Below the pieces are notes generated by a model that was given only the letters and a program-made list of their open reading frames with translations, had not been told where the DNA came from and did no database searches. Source: Ignavibacteria bacterium UBA2333 (GTDB taxonomy: Bacteria; Bacteroidota; Ignavibacteria; Kapaibacteriales; Kapaibacteriaceae). Taken from it: 23,684 nucleotides of DNA. Below, one piece after another: positions 15,410 through 23,204 of this stretch. The translations under genes and the position numbers were made by a program. Location: contig DDUR01000067.1 in NCBI GenBank assembly GCA_002344895.1, forward strand, positions 1-23,684, given 5' to 3'. The first letter of the stretch is position 1; each line of letters starts with the position of its first letter.

Positions 15410-16422
15410 GATCCGCAATCACCGTTGTCGTGCAGGTCTCGTGATTCGACCTGGACGGTGACGTGCTCGATACGGAACTGCTCACGGAGAAGATTACGTA
15501 CATCCATCACGACATCGTCCGAAGTCCTTTGGCTTACGACGTGGACACTTCCAGTCGTGTCCGTTGCGCCGAGTTGCCAAATGTGAATGTCGTGAACATC
15601 AACTACGCCCGGAAGGTTCAAAATGGCCTCCCGGACGAGGTTTGGATCTGTTCCCACGGGTGCTGACTCCATAAGGATCACACCGGCCTCGCGAATAACA
15701 CGAATAGCACCCCGCAAAATGATGAGGGCGATAAGTATCGATAATGTCGGATCGACCCAGTCCCAATGTGTGAGATGTATGATAATCGCTCCAATAATCA
15801 CAGCACCGCTCGACATAAGATCTGTCAAGACGTGGAGATAGGCACTGCGCGTTGTGATGTGCTCACTTCGATGAAGGTAGAATGCACTAACGGCATTGGC
15901 AATGAAACCGATCACCGCTACAGGCAACATCGTTTCTGCATGAACCTCCGTTGGATCGACAAATCGTCGGATACCCTCAATACAGATGTAGATGCAGATA
16001 CCAACAAGGAGAAAGCCATTCGTGAGCGCGGCGAGTATTTCAATCCGTCGCAGACCAAAGGTGTATCGAATGTCGTGCTCTGCTCGTGCCTTGGCAGCGA
16101 GCCGAAGGCCAAGGAAGGCGATTATCAATGAGGCGAGATCAACAAGGACGTGGCCAGCGTCACTCAAGAGAGCAAGTGAGCCTGAAATGAATCCACCAAC
16201 TACCTGTACACCAAAAACCGTTGCTGTAAGAGCAATGGCAATTCGTAATGGTCGGATATCTGTGTGGACATGGTGGTGATGACCGTGGTGATCATGATGG
16301 CCCCGATGATCGTGATGATCGTGATGATCGTGATGATCACGGTTGTGGCCCGCATGATCGCCGGCGCCGAGAGAATCACGCTGATTCACATCCGAAGGTC
16401 CGGTGGGTAATGAAGTACTCAT
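15403..16422 (-). CDS. Cation diffusion facilitator (CDF) metal exporter with His-rich N-terminus
   Basis: Inner-membrane proton-coupled exporter of Zn2+ or a related divalent metal, 339 residues. Six hydrophobic segments carry the two family metal-site motifs: H91-xxx-D95 in SDAGHVLVDLA (TM2) and H197-xxx-D201 in HVLTDLMSS (TM5). This His/Asp pattern is that of the Zn/Co-type CDF group. A His/Asp-rich cytosolic stretch of about 33 residues (23-55) precedes TM1 and probably gathers metal. The cytoplasmic C-terminal domain ends DCGSC, a possible extra metal ligand set. It lies 19 bp after cdsA and overlaps the small membrane protein gene. Confidence 0.95.
   Translation of the reverse strand: MSTSLPTGPSDVNQRDSLGAGDHAGHNRDHHDHHDHHDHRGHHDHHGHHHHVHTDIRPLRIAIALTATVFGVQVVGGFISGSLALLSDAGHVLVDLASLIIAFLGLRLAAKARAEHDIRYTFGLRRIEILAALTNGFLLVGICIYICIEGIRRFVDPTEVHAETMLPVAVIGFIANAVSAFYLHRSEHITTRSAYLHVLTDLMSSGAVIIGAIIIHLTHWDWVDPTLSILIALIILRGAIRVIREAGVILMESAPVGTDPNLVREAILNLPGVVDVHDIHIWQLGATDTTGSVHVVSQRTSDDVVMDVRNLLREQFRIEHVTVQVESRDLHDNGDCGSC
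16258..16356 (-). repeat. Coding repeat for the His/Asp-rich tail
   Basis: Imperfect 9-bp repeats (GATGATCGT on the plus strand) encode HHD-type units of the CDF transporter. Being multiples of three, changes in repeat number would alter only the length of the metal-binding stretch. Confidence 0.8.
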
Positions 16423-16441
16423 GGGATCTATTGGACCTTAC

Positions 16442-17281
16442 TTAATCAACAAAGACAACAAAGGCTAAAAAATGATACACCCATACGGCTGGACCAACAA
16501 ACAGCAAGGAGTCCATTCTGTCGAGTACACCACCATGGCCAGGAATAATTGTTGAGCTATCCTTGATAGCGGCATCACGTTTGAGTAAGGACTCAGCAAG
16601 GTCGCCTATCTGACCCACAATACCGATGACAACACCGATAGCAAGTGCATGACCAAGTGAGAAACGATCTGACCATGTTACCACGATGGCGGCAAATGCC
16701 CCAATGGAGGCGACGAAGCCGCCGACAGCCCCTTCCCAGCTCTTTTTCGGACTCACACGCGGAAACAGTTTGTGTTTGCCAATTGCAAGTCCAACAAAGT
16801 ATGCAGCACTGTCACATGCCCATACGGCGGCAAGTGTGGCTATTGTTACTACGAGGCCGTCTTCCAGTCCACGTAGTACAATCAGCGAACCGAGACCAAG
16901 CCCGACATACAATGTGCCCGAAACCGTCACAGATGTATTCAGGACGGCATTCGCCTTGTTACGGAAGAGTTCTACGGCATGGACGAGCAGAACGCCCGTA
17001 AACAGAACGGCAACAAATCCACCGATCCACGTCAGAGCAGAAAGTCCGGATGAAGCAGTATAACCGAACATTGTCGCTTGTAAGGCTACAAGCCACACAA
17101 ATGACGTTGTCCTGTCCGCATCGGCACTTTTCCCGTCAGTTAACTGTAGATATTCCCGTGCAGCGAGGACGGAAATGACGGCGATGAAGATCGAAAAGGC
17201 TGGTCCACCCAGATAGACGAGTCCAACAACAATCGGAATACCGATGATGCCGACGATAATGCGTTTCCACATGTTGCTCAT
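16442..17281 (-). CDS. cdsA: Phosphatidate cytidylyltransferase
   Basis: Makes CDP-diacylglycerol from CTP and phosphatidic acid, the branch point of phospholipid synthesis, in the inner membrane. The 279-residue protein has about seven or eight hydrophobic segments. It contains the complete CDP-diglyceride synthetase signature near the C-terminus: SLLKRDAAIKDSS followed by IPGHGGVLDRMD. A preceding SPKKSWEGAVGG segment is also conserved. ATG 17281 is chosen; a TTG at 17290 and an ATG at 17272 are alternatives, and none has a clear ribosome-binding site. It is divergent from the acyl-CoA dehydrogenase-like gene across a gap of about 53 bp. Confidence 0.95.
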   Translation of the reverse strand: MSNMWKRIIVGIIGIPIVVGLVYLGGPAFSIFIAVISVLAAREYLQLTDGKSADADRTTSFVWLVALQATMFGYTASSGLSALTWIGGFVAVLFTGVLLVHAVELFRNKANAVLNTSVTVSGTLYVGLGLGSLIVLRGLEDGLVVTIATLAAVWACDSAAYFVGLAIGKHKLFPRVSPKKSWEGAVGGFVASIGAFAAIVVTWSDRFSLGHALAIGVVIGIVGQIGDLAESLLKRDAAIKDSSTIIPGHGGVLDRMDSLLFVGPAVWVYHFLAFVVFVD

Positions 17282-17334
17282 GGAGGGCAAGTTACGGACG
17301 GCTGGCCGTAGGGCAGGCTTCGTAGTTTTGTGCC

Positions 17335-18198
17335 ATGGCTATCTACAACCTTAGTACCGATGCACGGTTCCACGTCCTCCTCACCGGCGACGATGACTTT
17401 GTCGTGGAGTTTGCTGGCATCCTTCTGGCAAAGGGTATTCCCTTTGATATTCTGCCGCCTCTTGATGACGAGGATGATGTTCGTGTTGACGATGAGCTTT
17501 CGATACCGATTGACGACATAGACCCAACGGTCTATGGTCAGTTTGCCGATCATGTGATAGCCGATCCGCGCGAGGCAGAGACAACCTATTCACACATCGT
17601 TGACCTCAGCGTTGAAACGCCCGAGGTTCGCCGTAATACTCTCGTTCTTGCCGCCAGTGTCCATCCGCGGGCAACGGTCCTCGCCTCAACACTTACCAGT
17701 ACGGCAACGGAACTTGGAATGATGACAGGTGTCGAACAGCGCATCGTCGGTCTTGGTCTAGTCCCCGGCATCATGTCTTCAACAACCCTGGCCGAGTACG
17801 CACCTGGACTAAACACCCGTCCGGAACACATTGAACGATCCGTTGAACTTCTTCATGATCTCGGATTCGAAGCCGACCGTGTTGAAGATCGTGTTGCACT
17901 TGTTCAAATGAGAGTGCTCGTAACGCTGATTAACGAAGCTGCCTTTGCCTTGATGGAAGGTGTAGCTTCTGCCGAAGACATCGACAATGCCATGAAACTT
18001 GGTGTGAACTATCCTAAAGGACTTCTCGCCTGGGCCGATGAAATCGGAATTCCGATTGTCACACTGATTCTTGATGGACTTCATCGAGAGTATGGTCAAG
18101 AACGATATCGACCATGTGTCCTTCTCAAACAATACATGCGCGCAGGATGGAACGGCAAATCTGCCGGGCGTGGCTTTTACACGTACTCACCATCATGA
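17335..18198 (+). CDS. 3-hydroxyacyl-CoA dehydrogenase-family protein with degenerate active site
   Basis: Protein of 287 residues whose C-terminal half (about 187-283: INEAAFALMEGVASAEDID, then GVNYPKGLLAWADEIG, then KSAGRGFYTY) is a clear 3HCDH C-terminal domain. The N-terminal part is a reduced Rossmann fold without the GxGxxG NAD motif (VLLTGDDDFVVEFAG instead). The usual GLHFFNP segment with its catalytic His reads GLGLVPG (139-145). Loss of both the NAD loop and the His argues against normal beta-oxidation dehydrogenase activity. A structural, CoA-ester-binding or altered catalytic role is more likely. No Shine-Dalgarno is visible. It heads a five-gene run that overlaps all the way to the cryptochrome. 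Confidence 0.85.
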   Translation: MAIYNLSTDARFHVLLTGDDDFVVEFAGILLAKGIPFDILPPLDDEDDVRVDDELSIPIDDIDPTVYGQFADHVIADPREAETTYSHIVDLSVETPEVRRNTLVLAASVHPRATVLASTLTSTATELGMMTGVEQRIVGLGLVPGIMSSTTLAEYAPGLNTRPEHIERSVELLHDLGFEADRVEDRVALVQMRVLVTLINEAAFALMEGVASAEDIDNAMKLGVNYPKGLLAWADEIGIPIVTLILDGLHREYGQERYRPCVLLKQYMRAGWNGKSAGRGFYTYSPS

Positions 18199-18986
18199 CT
18201 TACCATGGAAGGTATATCCGTTACGTCCTGACATTCATCGTGTTCGGTGTTAACAGCATTGTCGGCATTGCTGATGATCACGATTCTGTCCTACATCGGC
18301 TGACCTCCGTTGAGCGCACCATTGACGGCCTAACAATTTCGCCCGCTTCCCCGTCACGTCCGTCTGCACCACGTACAATCACCGTTGCTCCCCGTTCCAC
18401 AAAGTCGTCGACTGCTGGTAAGGGGCAAAAGGCGCAAAAGGGTACGTCCGCACATGGTAAGGGTTCATCAGCAGTCATTCATCGTACGGTATGGACGTGG
18501 GGAAGAGTCCTACATCAAGGAGATTCTACGATCGCTGCCGTTATCTCAGATGAGGAATGGACCACGACCCTTGTGCCTGGGACATATCTCATTGTTGGAC
18601 GAATCGTTGATACAACAACTTCAGAATCGAGAACACTTGTCTTGATTATTGATGCTGCCGGTACGGTTACTTCTCTCCATCTAAAAAGTGACACATTACC
18701 TCCCGCGCTGTCGGACGCGTTACGCGACAAACAACGAGGCAAAACGATTGCCATGATCCTCGGCGAGGCGCGTGTGTTCTCGGAGACATTTATCGATGTC
18801 TGTGCACCATTCGTGAAAAATATCGAAGCAAAACTTCGGTATCAACCCGGTGAACAGCCACAATACAATGTTTTATCAACGGCTATTCTCGAATGCACTA
18901 CTGATACCCGCGAGATAGAGCGTGACTATTCACTCACGATCGACGTTTTGCCAGACGTTGTCACTGTCCACACCAACGAGGACTGA
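18195..18986 (+). CDS. Exported or membrane-anchored protein of unknown function
   Basis: Not recognised. The 263-residue product begins with a hydrophobic signal or anchor segment (YVLTFIVFGVNSIVGIA, about 9-26). A low-complexity Ser/Thr/Pro/Lys/Gly linker follows (about 48-95), then a probable beta-rich domain (about 95-263) containing LVPGTYLIVGRIVDTTT and RTLVLIIDAAGTVTSL. ATG 18195 is preferred because it overlaps the previous stop (ATGA); the longer frame from 18114 would run far into the upstream gene. Its own TGA overlaps the next ATG (TGATG). The position between a CoA-dehydrogenase-like gene and a HAD phosphatase gives no clear function. Confidence 0.75.
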   Translation: MTYHGRYIRYVLTFIVFGVNSIVGIADDHDSVLHRLTSVERTIDGLTISPASPSRPSAPRTITVAPRSTKSSTAGKGQKAQKGTSAHGKGSSAVIHRTVWTWGRVLHQGDSTIAAVISDEEWTTTLVPGTYLIVGRIVDTTTSESRTLVLIIDAAGTVTSLHLKSDTLPPALSDALRDKQRGKTIAMILGEARVFSETFIDVCAPFVKNIEAKLRYQPGEQPQYNVLSTAILECTTDTREIERDYSLTIDVLPDVVTVHTNED

Positions 18987-19702
18987 TGTCGGCACGGTTA
19001 TACATTGATTTTGACGGAACAATCACACGTCGTGACAGTGGTGACGAGTTCTTCCGGTACTTCACATCCAACGAAGACTTCACACGACTTCATCAAGAAC
19101 TTCTCTCTGGTGCCTTTAGTGTGGCCGAATACTATCGACGTATTAGCCAGCGTATTGGCCGCACACTGCAACAGCATGAGATTGATGCTTTTGCAGAAAC
19201 AATCGACGTCGACCCGGGAATTCATCGAATTGTTGACGTATCACAGCGATTTGACGTCCCCCTCACGATTGTCAGCGACGGATTCTACAACTACATCGCT
19301 CCCATCCTACGTCGAATTGGTCTTGATGGTATTCCGGTAGTATCGAACATCCTCAATCTCGACCACGAGCCCCCTGTGCCCCTTTTCCCGAATGCCTCGG
19401 AGTCGTGTTCGTGTTTTTGTGCCAGCTGTAAACGAAACATCGTAGTGAGCAAGGCTGCCCCAGACGACATACTTATCTACATCGGTGACGGGCGCAGTGA
19501 TGCTTGTGCTGCTCGTCATTCTGATGTTGTCTTTGCCAAGGGAACGCTTGCAGCGAGCTGTACGTTTGATGGTATTCCGCATCACTCTTGGACAAACCTG
19601 AGTGAGGTTGCCATCATCCTTGAACGACGACTTCGTATGCAGGACGTACGACCGCGCCGCCAGGCAGTTGTAGCTCGTTTGCATGCCGTTATTGCCGAGT
19701 GA
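18986..19702 (+). CDS. HAD-superfamily phosphatase, MtnX-like (subfamily IB)
   Basis: Cytoplasmic HAD hydrolase of 238 residues, related to MtnX/phosphoserine-phosphatase-like enzymes. Motif I is DFDGT with nucleophile Asp8 and acid Asp10, motif II is TIVSDG, and motif IV is IGDGRSDACAA. An insert rich in Cys (SCSCFCASCKRN) matches the Cys-rich element of MtnX-like proteins. The likely reaction is hydrolysis of a small phosphate ester. A role in methionine salvage cannot be claimed, since no other salvage gene is present. The start overlaps the previous stop by one base and the stop overlaps the GTG of the DUF2256 gene. Confidence 0.88.
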   Translation: MSARLYIDFDGTITRRDSGDEFFRYFTSNEDFTRLHQELLSGAFSVAEYYRRISQRIGRTLQQHEIDAFAETIDVDPGIHRIVDVSQRFDVPLTIVSDGFYNYIAPILRRIGLDGIPVVSNILNLDHEPPVPLFPNASESCSCFCASCKRNIVVSKAAPDDILIYIGDGRSDACAARHSDVVFAKGTLAASCTFDGIPHHSWTNLSEVAIILERRLRMQDVRPRRQAVVARLHAVIAE

Positions 19703-19908
19703 AACACCGTTACTCTAAAAGCACCCTACCGTCGAAGATCTGTCCCATATGTAATCGCCCGTTCACGTGGCGGAAGAAATGGGAACGTGAGTGGGAAAAC
19801 GTGCGATACTGTTCAGAACGCTGTCGACGTGCAGTAAAACAATCTCTGCGTGACGTGTCCTCTGCGCACGAAGGGGTCATCACCCATGAACATACTCCAC
19901 TGGTTTAG
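19699..19908 (+). CDS. DUF2256 small zinc-finger-like protein
   Basis: A 69-residue protein matching DUF2256: KICPICNRPFTWRKKWEREW followed by VRYCSERCRR, that is, two CxxC-type pairs likely binding zinc. DUF2256 genes are commonly found beside photolyase/cryptochrome genes, as here. The start is GTG at 19699, overlapping the upstream TGA (GTGA), and the 3' end overlaps the cryptochrome start by 23 nt, implying coupled translation. Its molecular role is unknown. Confidence 0.9.
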   Translation: MKHRYSKSTLPSKICPICNRPFTWRKKWEREWENVRYCSERCRRAVKQSLRDVSSAHEGVITHEHTPLV

Positions 19909-21181
19909 GAACGATCTTCGTCTCGACGATCATCGTGTTCTGTCGGCATTACCTGCCGACACGTCTACACTGCTTTGTGTTGTTGTGCTTGACGACCGTT
20001 GGGATGCCGTCCATCGTCTCAACTTCCCGCGTATTGGGCCGTACCGAAAGTCCTTTGTCCTTCAATCACTCCGAACGCTCCACAGCGATCTTTCAGCACG
20101 TGGTAATCAGCTCCTGGTAGTTCGAGGTTCTCCCGGAGAAGTCATTTGTTCCCTAGCTACGGCGCACAACATCGACCTTGTCACCTTCGAACGTGAGCCC
20201 ACGTCAGAAGAAATGGACCATGAAGCAGATGTTGTTCGACGATGTACATCAATGGGAATTAAGGTGGCTTCATACGACGAACGAACCATGATTCACGTCG
20301 AAGACCTACCGTTTCCACTACATGATCTGCCATCGGTCTTTACATCGTTCCGTACGTCTGTTGAACGTAGTCTCACTATACGTAATCCTCGTCCTGCCTG
20401 CACTGCTCTTCCTCGTCCTCCGGAATCACTGTACGACGAATCTCAACACTCGTTTGATCTCGTTGACCTCTCTGCAGAATTCATACAGTATGCTGATTAT
20501 CAAACACCAGGCATCGATGTTCTGCCGTTAGATCGGCTGTTTGACTACACCTTTGGACGTCAACTTGCAGCATCGTATAAGGAGACACGTAATGGCCTGT
20601 TAGGGACGGATTATTCAACACGATTCTCTCCCTATCTCTCGGTAGGATCCCTATCACCACGAAGAATCTATCACACGATACGAGACTTTGAGCACAACGT
20701 TATCGCCAACACATCAACCTACTGGATCATCTTCGAACTCTTGTGGCGAGACTTCTTCCGGTTTCGTGCATCAATCATGGGACGCCGGTTGTTCCTGTCA
20801 GGGGGTGAAAGGGGCACCAGAACATCTTGGAAACATGATCATCAACTCTTTGACAAATGGAAGTTCGGGCGCACTGGCCAGCCGTTTATCGATGCCAACA
20901 TGAACGAGTTGCGGCAAACGGGCTGGATGTCGAACCGAGGCCGTCAGAACGTTGCATCATATCTCACAAAGACCCTCGGCATTGACTGGAGATGGGGCGC
21001 AAGCTGGTTTGAGTCTCAACTGGTCGACTATGATTGTCCATCTAACTGGGGTAACTGGCAGTACGTTGCCGGAGTAGGTGCTGACCCCCGTGAACACCGT
21101 GTGTTCTCTCTAGAACGCCAGGCAGCCATGTATGATCCGCAGGGAGAGTATGTTTTGAGATGGGGAGAAAGGTGGGGTTGA
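19886..21181 (+). CDS. cry: DASH-type cryptochrome/photolyase, C-terminally short
   Basis: Flavoprotein of the cryptochrome/photolyase family, DASH type, predicted to bind FAD and an antenna pigment and to repair or sense photodamage. The N-terminal antenna domain starts ILHWFRNDLRLDDH. FAD-domain motifs include STRFSPYLSVGSLSPR, LLWRDFFRF, TGWMSNRGRQNVASYL and NWGNWQYVAGVGADPRE. DASH members normally continue after YDPQGEYVRRW with LPEL and about 40-60 more residues. Here the protein turns to GERWG and stops at 431 residues because a G-rich tandem array begins. Reads of the array in other frames do not restore the tail. Activity may survive, since the FAD-binding core is intact. ATG 19886 is chosen with AAGGGG upstream; a GTG at 19850 is less likely. 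Confidence 0.92.
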   Translation: MNILHWFRNDLRLDDHRVLSALPADTSTLLCVVVLDDRWDAVHRLNFPRIGPYRKSFVLQSLRTLHSDLSARGNQLLVVRGSPGEVICSLATAHNIDLVTFEREPTSEEMDHEADVVRRCTSMGIKVASYDERTMIHVEDLPFPLHDLPSVFTSFRTSVERSLTIRNPRPACTALPRPPESLYDESQHSFDLVDLSAEFIQYADYQTPGIDVLPLDRLFDYTFGRQLAASYKETRNGLLGTDYSTRFSPYLSVGSLSPRRIYHTIRDFEHNVIANTSTYWIIFELLWRDFFRFRASIMGRRLFLSGGERGTRTSWKHDHQLFDKWKFGRTGQPFIDANMNELRQTGWMSNRGRQNVASYLTKTLGIDWRWGASWFESQLVDYDCPSNWGNWQYVAGVGADPREHRVFSLERQAAMYDPQGEYVLRWGERWG

Positions 21182-21322
21182 TGGTGGGGAGGCAGATGGG
21201 GTTGATGGTGGGGAGGCAGGTGTGGGAAGATGGTGGGGTTGATGGTGGGGTTGATGGTGGGGAGGCAAATGGGGAGGCAGGTGGGGAGGCAGATGGGGAG
21301 GCAGATGGGGAGGCAGATGGGG
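21160..21322. repeat. G-rich 12-bp tandem array at the cryptochrome 3' end
   Basis: Head-to-tail, mostly 12-bp units of two types, GATGGTGGGGTT and GATGGGGAGGCA, intermixed for about 160 bp and ending in a run of A. There are about a dozen GGGG runs on the plus strand, so DNA or RNA quadruplex formation is plausible. The array begins inside the cryptochrome reading frame and supplies its TGA (21179-21181). Reverse-complement units of the same family (AACCCCACCATC) occur at 23602-23684. Long open frames across it on both strands are repeat artefacts. Confidence 0.9.
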
Positions 21323-21360
21323 AAAAAAACACCCTTCAACGTGGACTCCCCTTTCGTTCT

Positions 21361-21476
21361 CCGGCGGTTTCACCGCCGGCTGATATAACGTTGCCCCTCC
21401 GGGGCGACAACATTCAAGCACATCTTTGAAGCACCCCGGAGGGGTGCCGTATATCAGCCCGGGGTAACACCCCGGG
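21361..21476. repeat. GC-rich multi-hairpin element between convergent genes
   Basis: Four hairpins lie within about 115 bp: CCGGCGG/CCGCCGG (21361-21379), GCCCC/GGGGC (21393-21405), GCACCCC/GGGGTGC (21431-21447) and CCCGGGGT/ACCCCGGG (21458-21476). A long-range pair GGCTGATATA (21378-21387) with TATATCAGCC (21449-21458) encloses the middle two, giving a cloverleaf-like fold. It resembles the short GC-rich interspersed palindromic elements I recall from several FCB and Planctomycetota genomes, though no search was possible. It can also act as a bidirectional terminator for the converging cryptochrome and FG-GAP genes. Confidence 0.75.
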
Positions 21477-21477
21477 A

Positions 21478-21530
21478 TCACCCAGCGTCACCCGGCGTCA
21501 CCCTGCGTCACCTCGCGTCACCCAGCGTCA
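21478..21530. repeat. 10-bp tandem array, second copy of the GCGTCACCCN family
   Basis: Units at 21485, 21495, 21505 and 21515 (GCGTCACCCG, GCGTCACCCT, GCGTCACCTC, GCGTCACCCA), with partial units at both ends. It is the same family and orientation as the array at 1-76. It covers the last codons and stop of the FG-GAP-like gene. Together with the array at 21160-21322 and the hairpin element it fills the 336-bp gap between the cryptochrome and the FG-GAP gene; no gene is seen there. Confidence 0.9.
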
Positions 21531-23068
21531 TTCATAAACGTTGCCGTCTTCATACCACCGTTCCAGACTATCTGGACATGGACCATACCGCGTGGACACA
21601 TGGACGGCGGTAGTGGCAGACCATTACGGAGAACTTCTGCTGTAGCTGGAAGTACTCCAAGAAGTTTGCCAAGATTGTCGACGGTGCGAACGGTGATTGG
21701 CTCTGCTGTTGCATTTGTCCACCGCAGGACGCAGCGAGACAATGTTATGTCTGTCGTCTCGGAATGACCACTCTCACCTACTGATGTTGACTGCAGTGAG
21801 CCAAACACATCAAAAATGCGTGTTGTCCAGCATTCCGGGTCGAATTCTCCCCGACATGAATCGGGTTTATAGGAAATTGCAATCTCATACTTCCCGTCGC
21901 TGTTTTGATCGGGAAAAAAAGACGCACGCGTTGAATAGCCACCACGTTTCAGTTCCGGTGTCATGTAGAAGTAGCCGGTCCGCTCAGGGAATGGATCAGA
22001 ACGATCTGTAACCTCAAACAAGCTGACATGAATATTCCCACCATGCCAGTTATCGAATGTAAAGAAGTAGTATCCATCAGCAGTCTCGAGTGTGTCAATC
22101 GGAGACCAACCTCCCAATCGAACAGGTCGTTTGGCAGCAGGTTCAAAACGCTGCTGCTCTCCACGCTGCGGTATCAGCGACGTCGGTGTGAGCTCATAAA
22201 TCGTGTCACCGCTGACGATCACATACCGGTCGTTTCGGTAGTAGGACAGGGATGGATAGAAATACCCTTCGCTGAGTCTCCTCTTGATACGTCGTACGGC
22301 ATTGCGTGGTCCCGCCGTACGAATTGTCGGCGCATGACTTCGAATGTCGTCCTCATTCAGCGTTTGTACATACTGCCACCGCTCATCGTAGGTCGGACCC
22401 GAAGGGCTCTGGAACAAAACGCTATACATAACAACAGCCGTATCATGCACGCGTGCAGGGAAGATGATAAACGGATCCTCAATCAGGTAGCCACCACCAT
22501 ACACAACCGTGTCAACACGCTCGACAGAAATTGATGAACGTGCTTGCAAAGGACGTGTCGGATGACCCCATGCGATGCCACCCCGGGAAATCGCATCATC
22601 ATATCCGTCCTTGTCAAGATCCATAACGAGGCTGGTAGACTTGCCGCCTTCACCATTACATGTCGGAACTCTTGAGGTATCACCCCAGAACACCCAACCA
22701 TCTCCATCAATCCAGTCTCGTAAGCCATCCCCGTTAAAATCACCATATTCCGCAGCCCCTGAAGTGATCCCGAATGCCGCATACTTGGGTTCCTCATGTA
22801 TATACGAACATGACAACTGCCTGTTCGTGGTATCCCCCGGTTGGGCGAAACGCCACAACAAATTATAGTACCCCTTCGGTGACAGTGCACAACTCCACCA
22901 GTCTTCTCCCTCGATGAAGTCTGGCAATAATTGCATTGTCCCGCCAAACTTCTCCAGCGTAAACAGCTGCTTCAGGGGCGTTGCCTCACCCTGGGCATTA
23001 CACGGTACAGCACAGAAAACCACGCCAACAGACAACGTTAGCATCAGTTTTGTGAATTGTGTAATCAT
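21518..23068 (-). CDS. Secreted protein with FG-GAP/VCBS-like calcium motifs, function unknown
   Basis: Exported protein of 516 residues. A signal peptide (LMLTLSVGVVFCAVPCNA, cleaved before about residue 26) is followed by a beta-rich body with Asp-rich FG-GAP-like motifs: DFNGDGLRD (110-118), DLDKDGYDD (150-158) and DQNSDGKYEI further on. Many WGD, DTIYEL and FFPDQN segments fit a repeat-propeller fold. The final 60 residues (VDNLGKLLGVLP ending in VHVQIVWNGGMKTATFM) resemble a degenerate T9SS type A sorting domain, so surface delivery is inferred. The last four residues (NDAG) and the TGA stop come from the decamer array. No enzymatic domain is seen. GGA lies a few bases before ATG 23068. 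Confidence 0.75.
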   Translation of the reverse strand: MITQFTKLMLTLSVGVVFCAVPCNAQGEATPLKQLFTLEKFGGTMQLLPDFIEGEDWWSCALSPKGYYNLLWRFAQPGDTTNRQLSCSYIHEEPKYAAFGITSGAAEYGDFNGDGLRDWIDGDGWVFWGDTSRVPTCNGEGGKSTSLVMDLDKDGYDDAISRGGIAWGHPTRPLQARSSISVERVDTVVYGGGYLIEDPFIIFPARVHDTAVVMYSVLFQSPSGPTYDERWQYVQTLNEDDIRSHAPTIRTAGPRNAVRRIKRRLSEGYFYPSLSYYRNDRYVIVSGDTIYELTPTSLIPQRGEQQRFEPAAKRPVRLGGWSPIDTLETADGYYFFTFDNWHGGNIHVSLFEVTDRSDPFPERTGYFYMTPELKRGGYSTRASFFPDQNSDGKYEIAISYKPDSCRGEFDPECWTTRIFDVFGSLQSTSVGESGHSETTDITLSRCVLRWTNATAEPITVRTVDNLGKLLGVLPATAEVLRNGLPLPPSMCPRGMVHVQIVWNGGMKTATFMNDAG

Positions 23069-23077
23069 ATCTGTCCG

Positions 23078-23134
23078 TGGGTGATGGTGGGGAAAGATAA
23101 GGGAGGATGGGGGAAGGTGGGGAGGCAGATGGGC
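23078..23134. repeat. G-rich degenerate tract between divergent genes
   Basis: The plus strand carries successive GGG/GGGG runs (GATGGTGGGG, GGATGGGGG, AGGTGGGGAGGCAGATGGG) related to the 12-bp family at 21160-21322. It lies in the 5' region of both the FG-GAP-like gene (minus) and the four-helix gene (plus), so it may affect either promoter or the FG-GAP mRNA leader. Confidence 0.7.
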
Positions 23135-23204
23135 AGTGTCACGAAATCATGGTAAAAATGCACATCGTCATGAAACCATCTCAACGTTGTTCTGGAGGTC
23201 TCTC

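Noticed and set aside
20128..20140. Exact copy of the 13-bp palindrome TTCTCCCGGAGAA inside the cryptochrome gene
   Set aside because: Single copy encoding a stretch (GSPGEV) that looks like ordinary photolyase-family sequence; likely coincidence.
21028..21481. Long minus-strand open frames rich in Pro and Ser across the G-rich array
   Set aside because: They arise because 12-bp units lack stops; they have no family match and overlap the cryptochrome gene.
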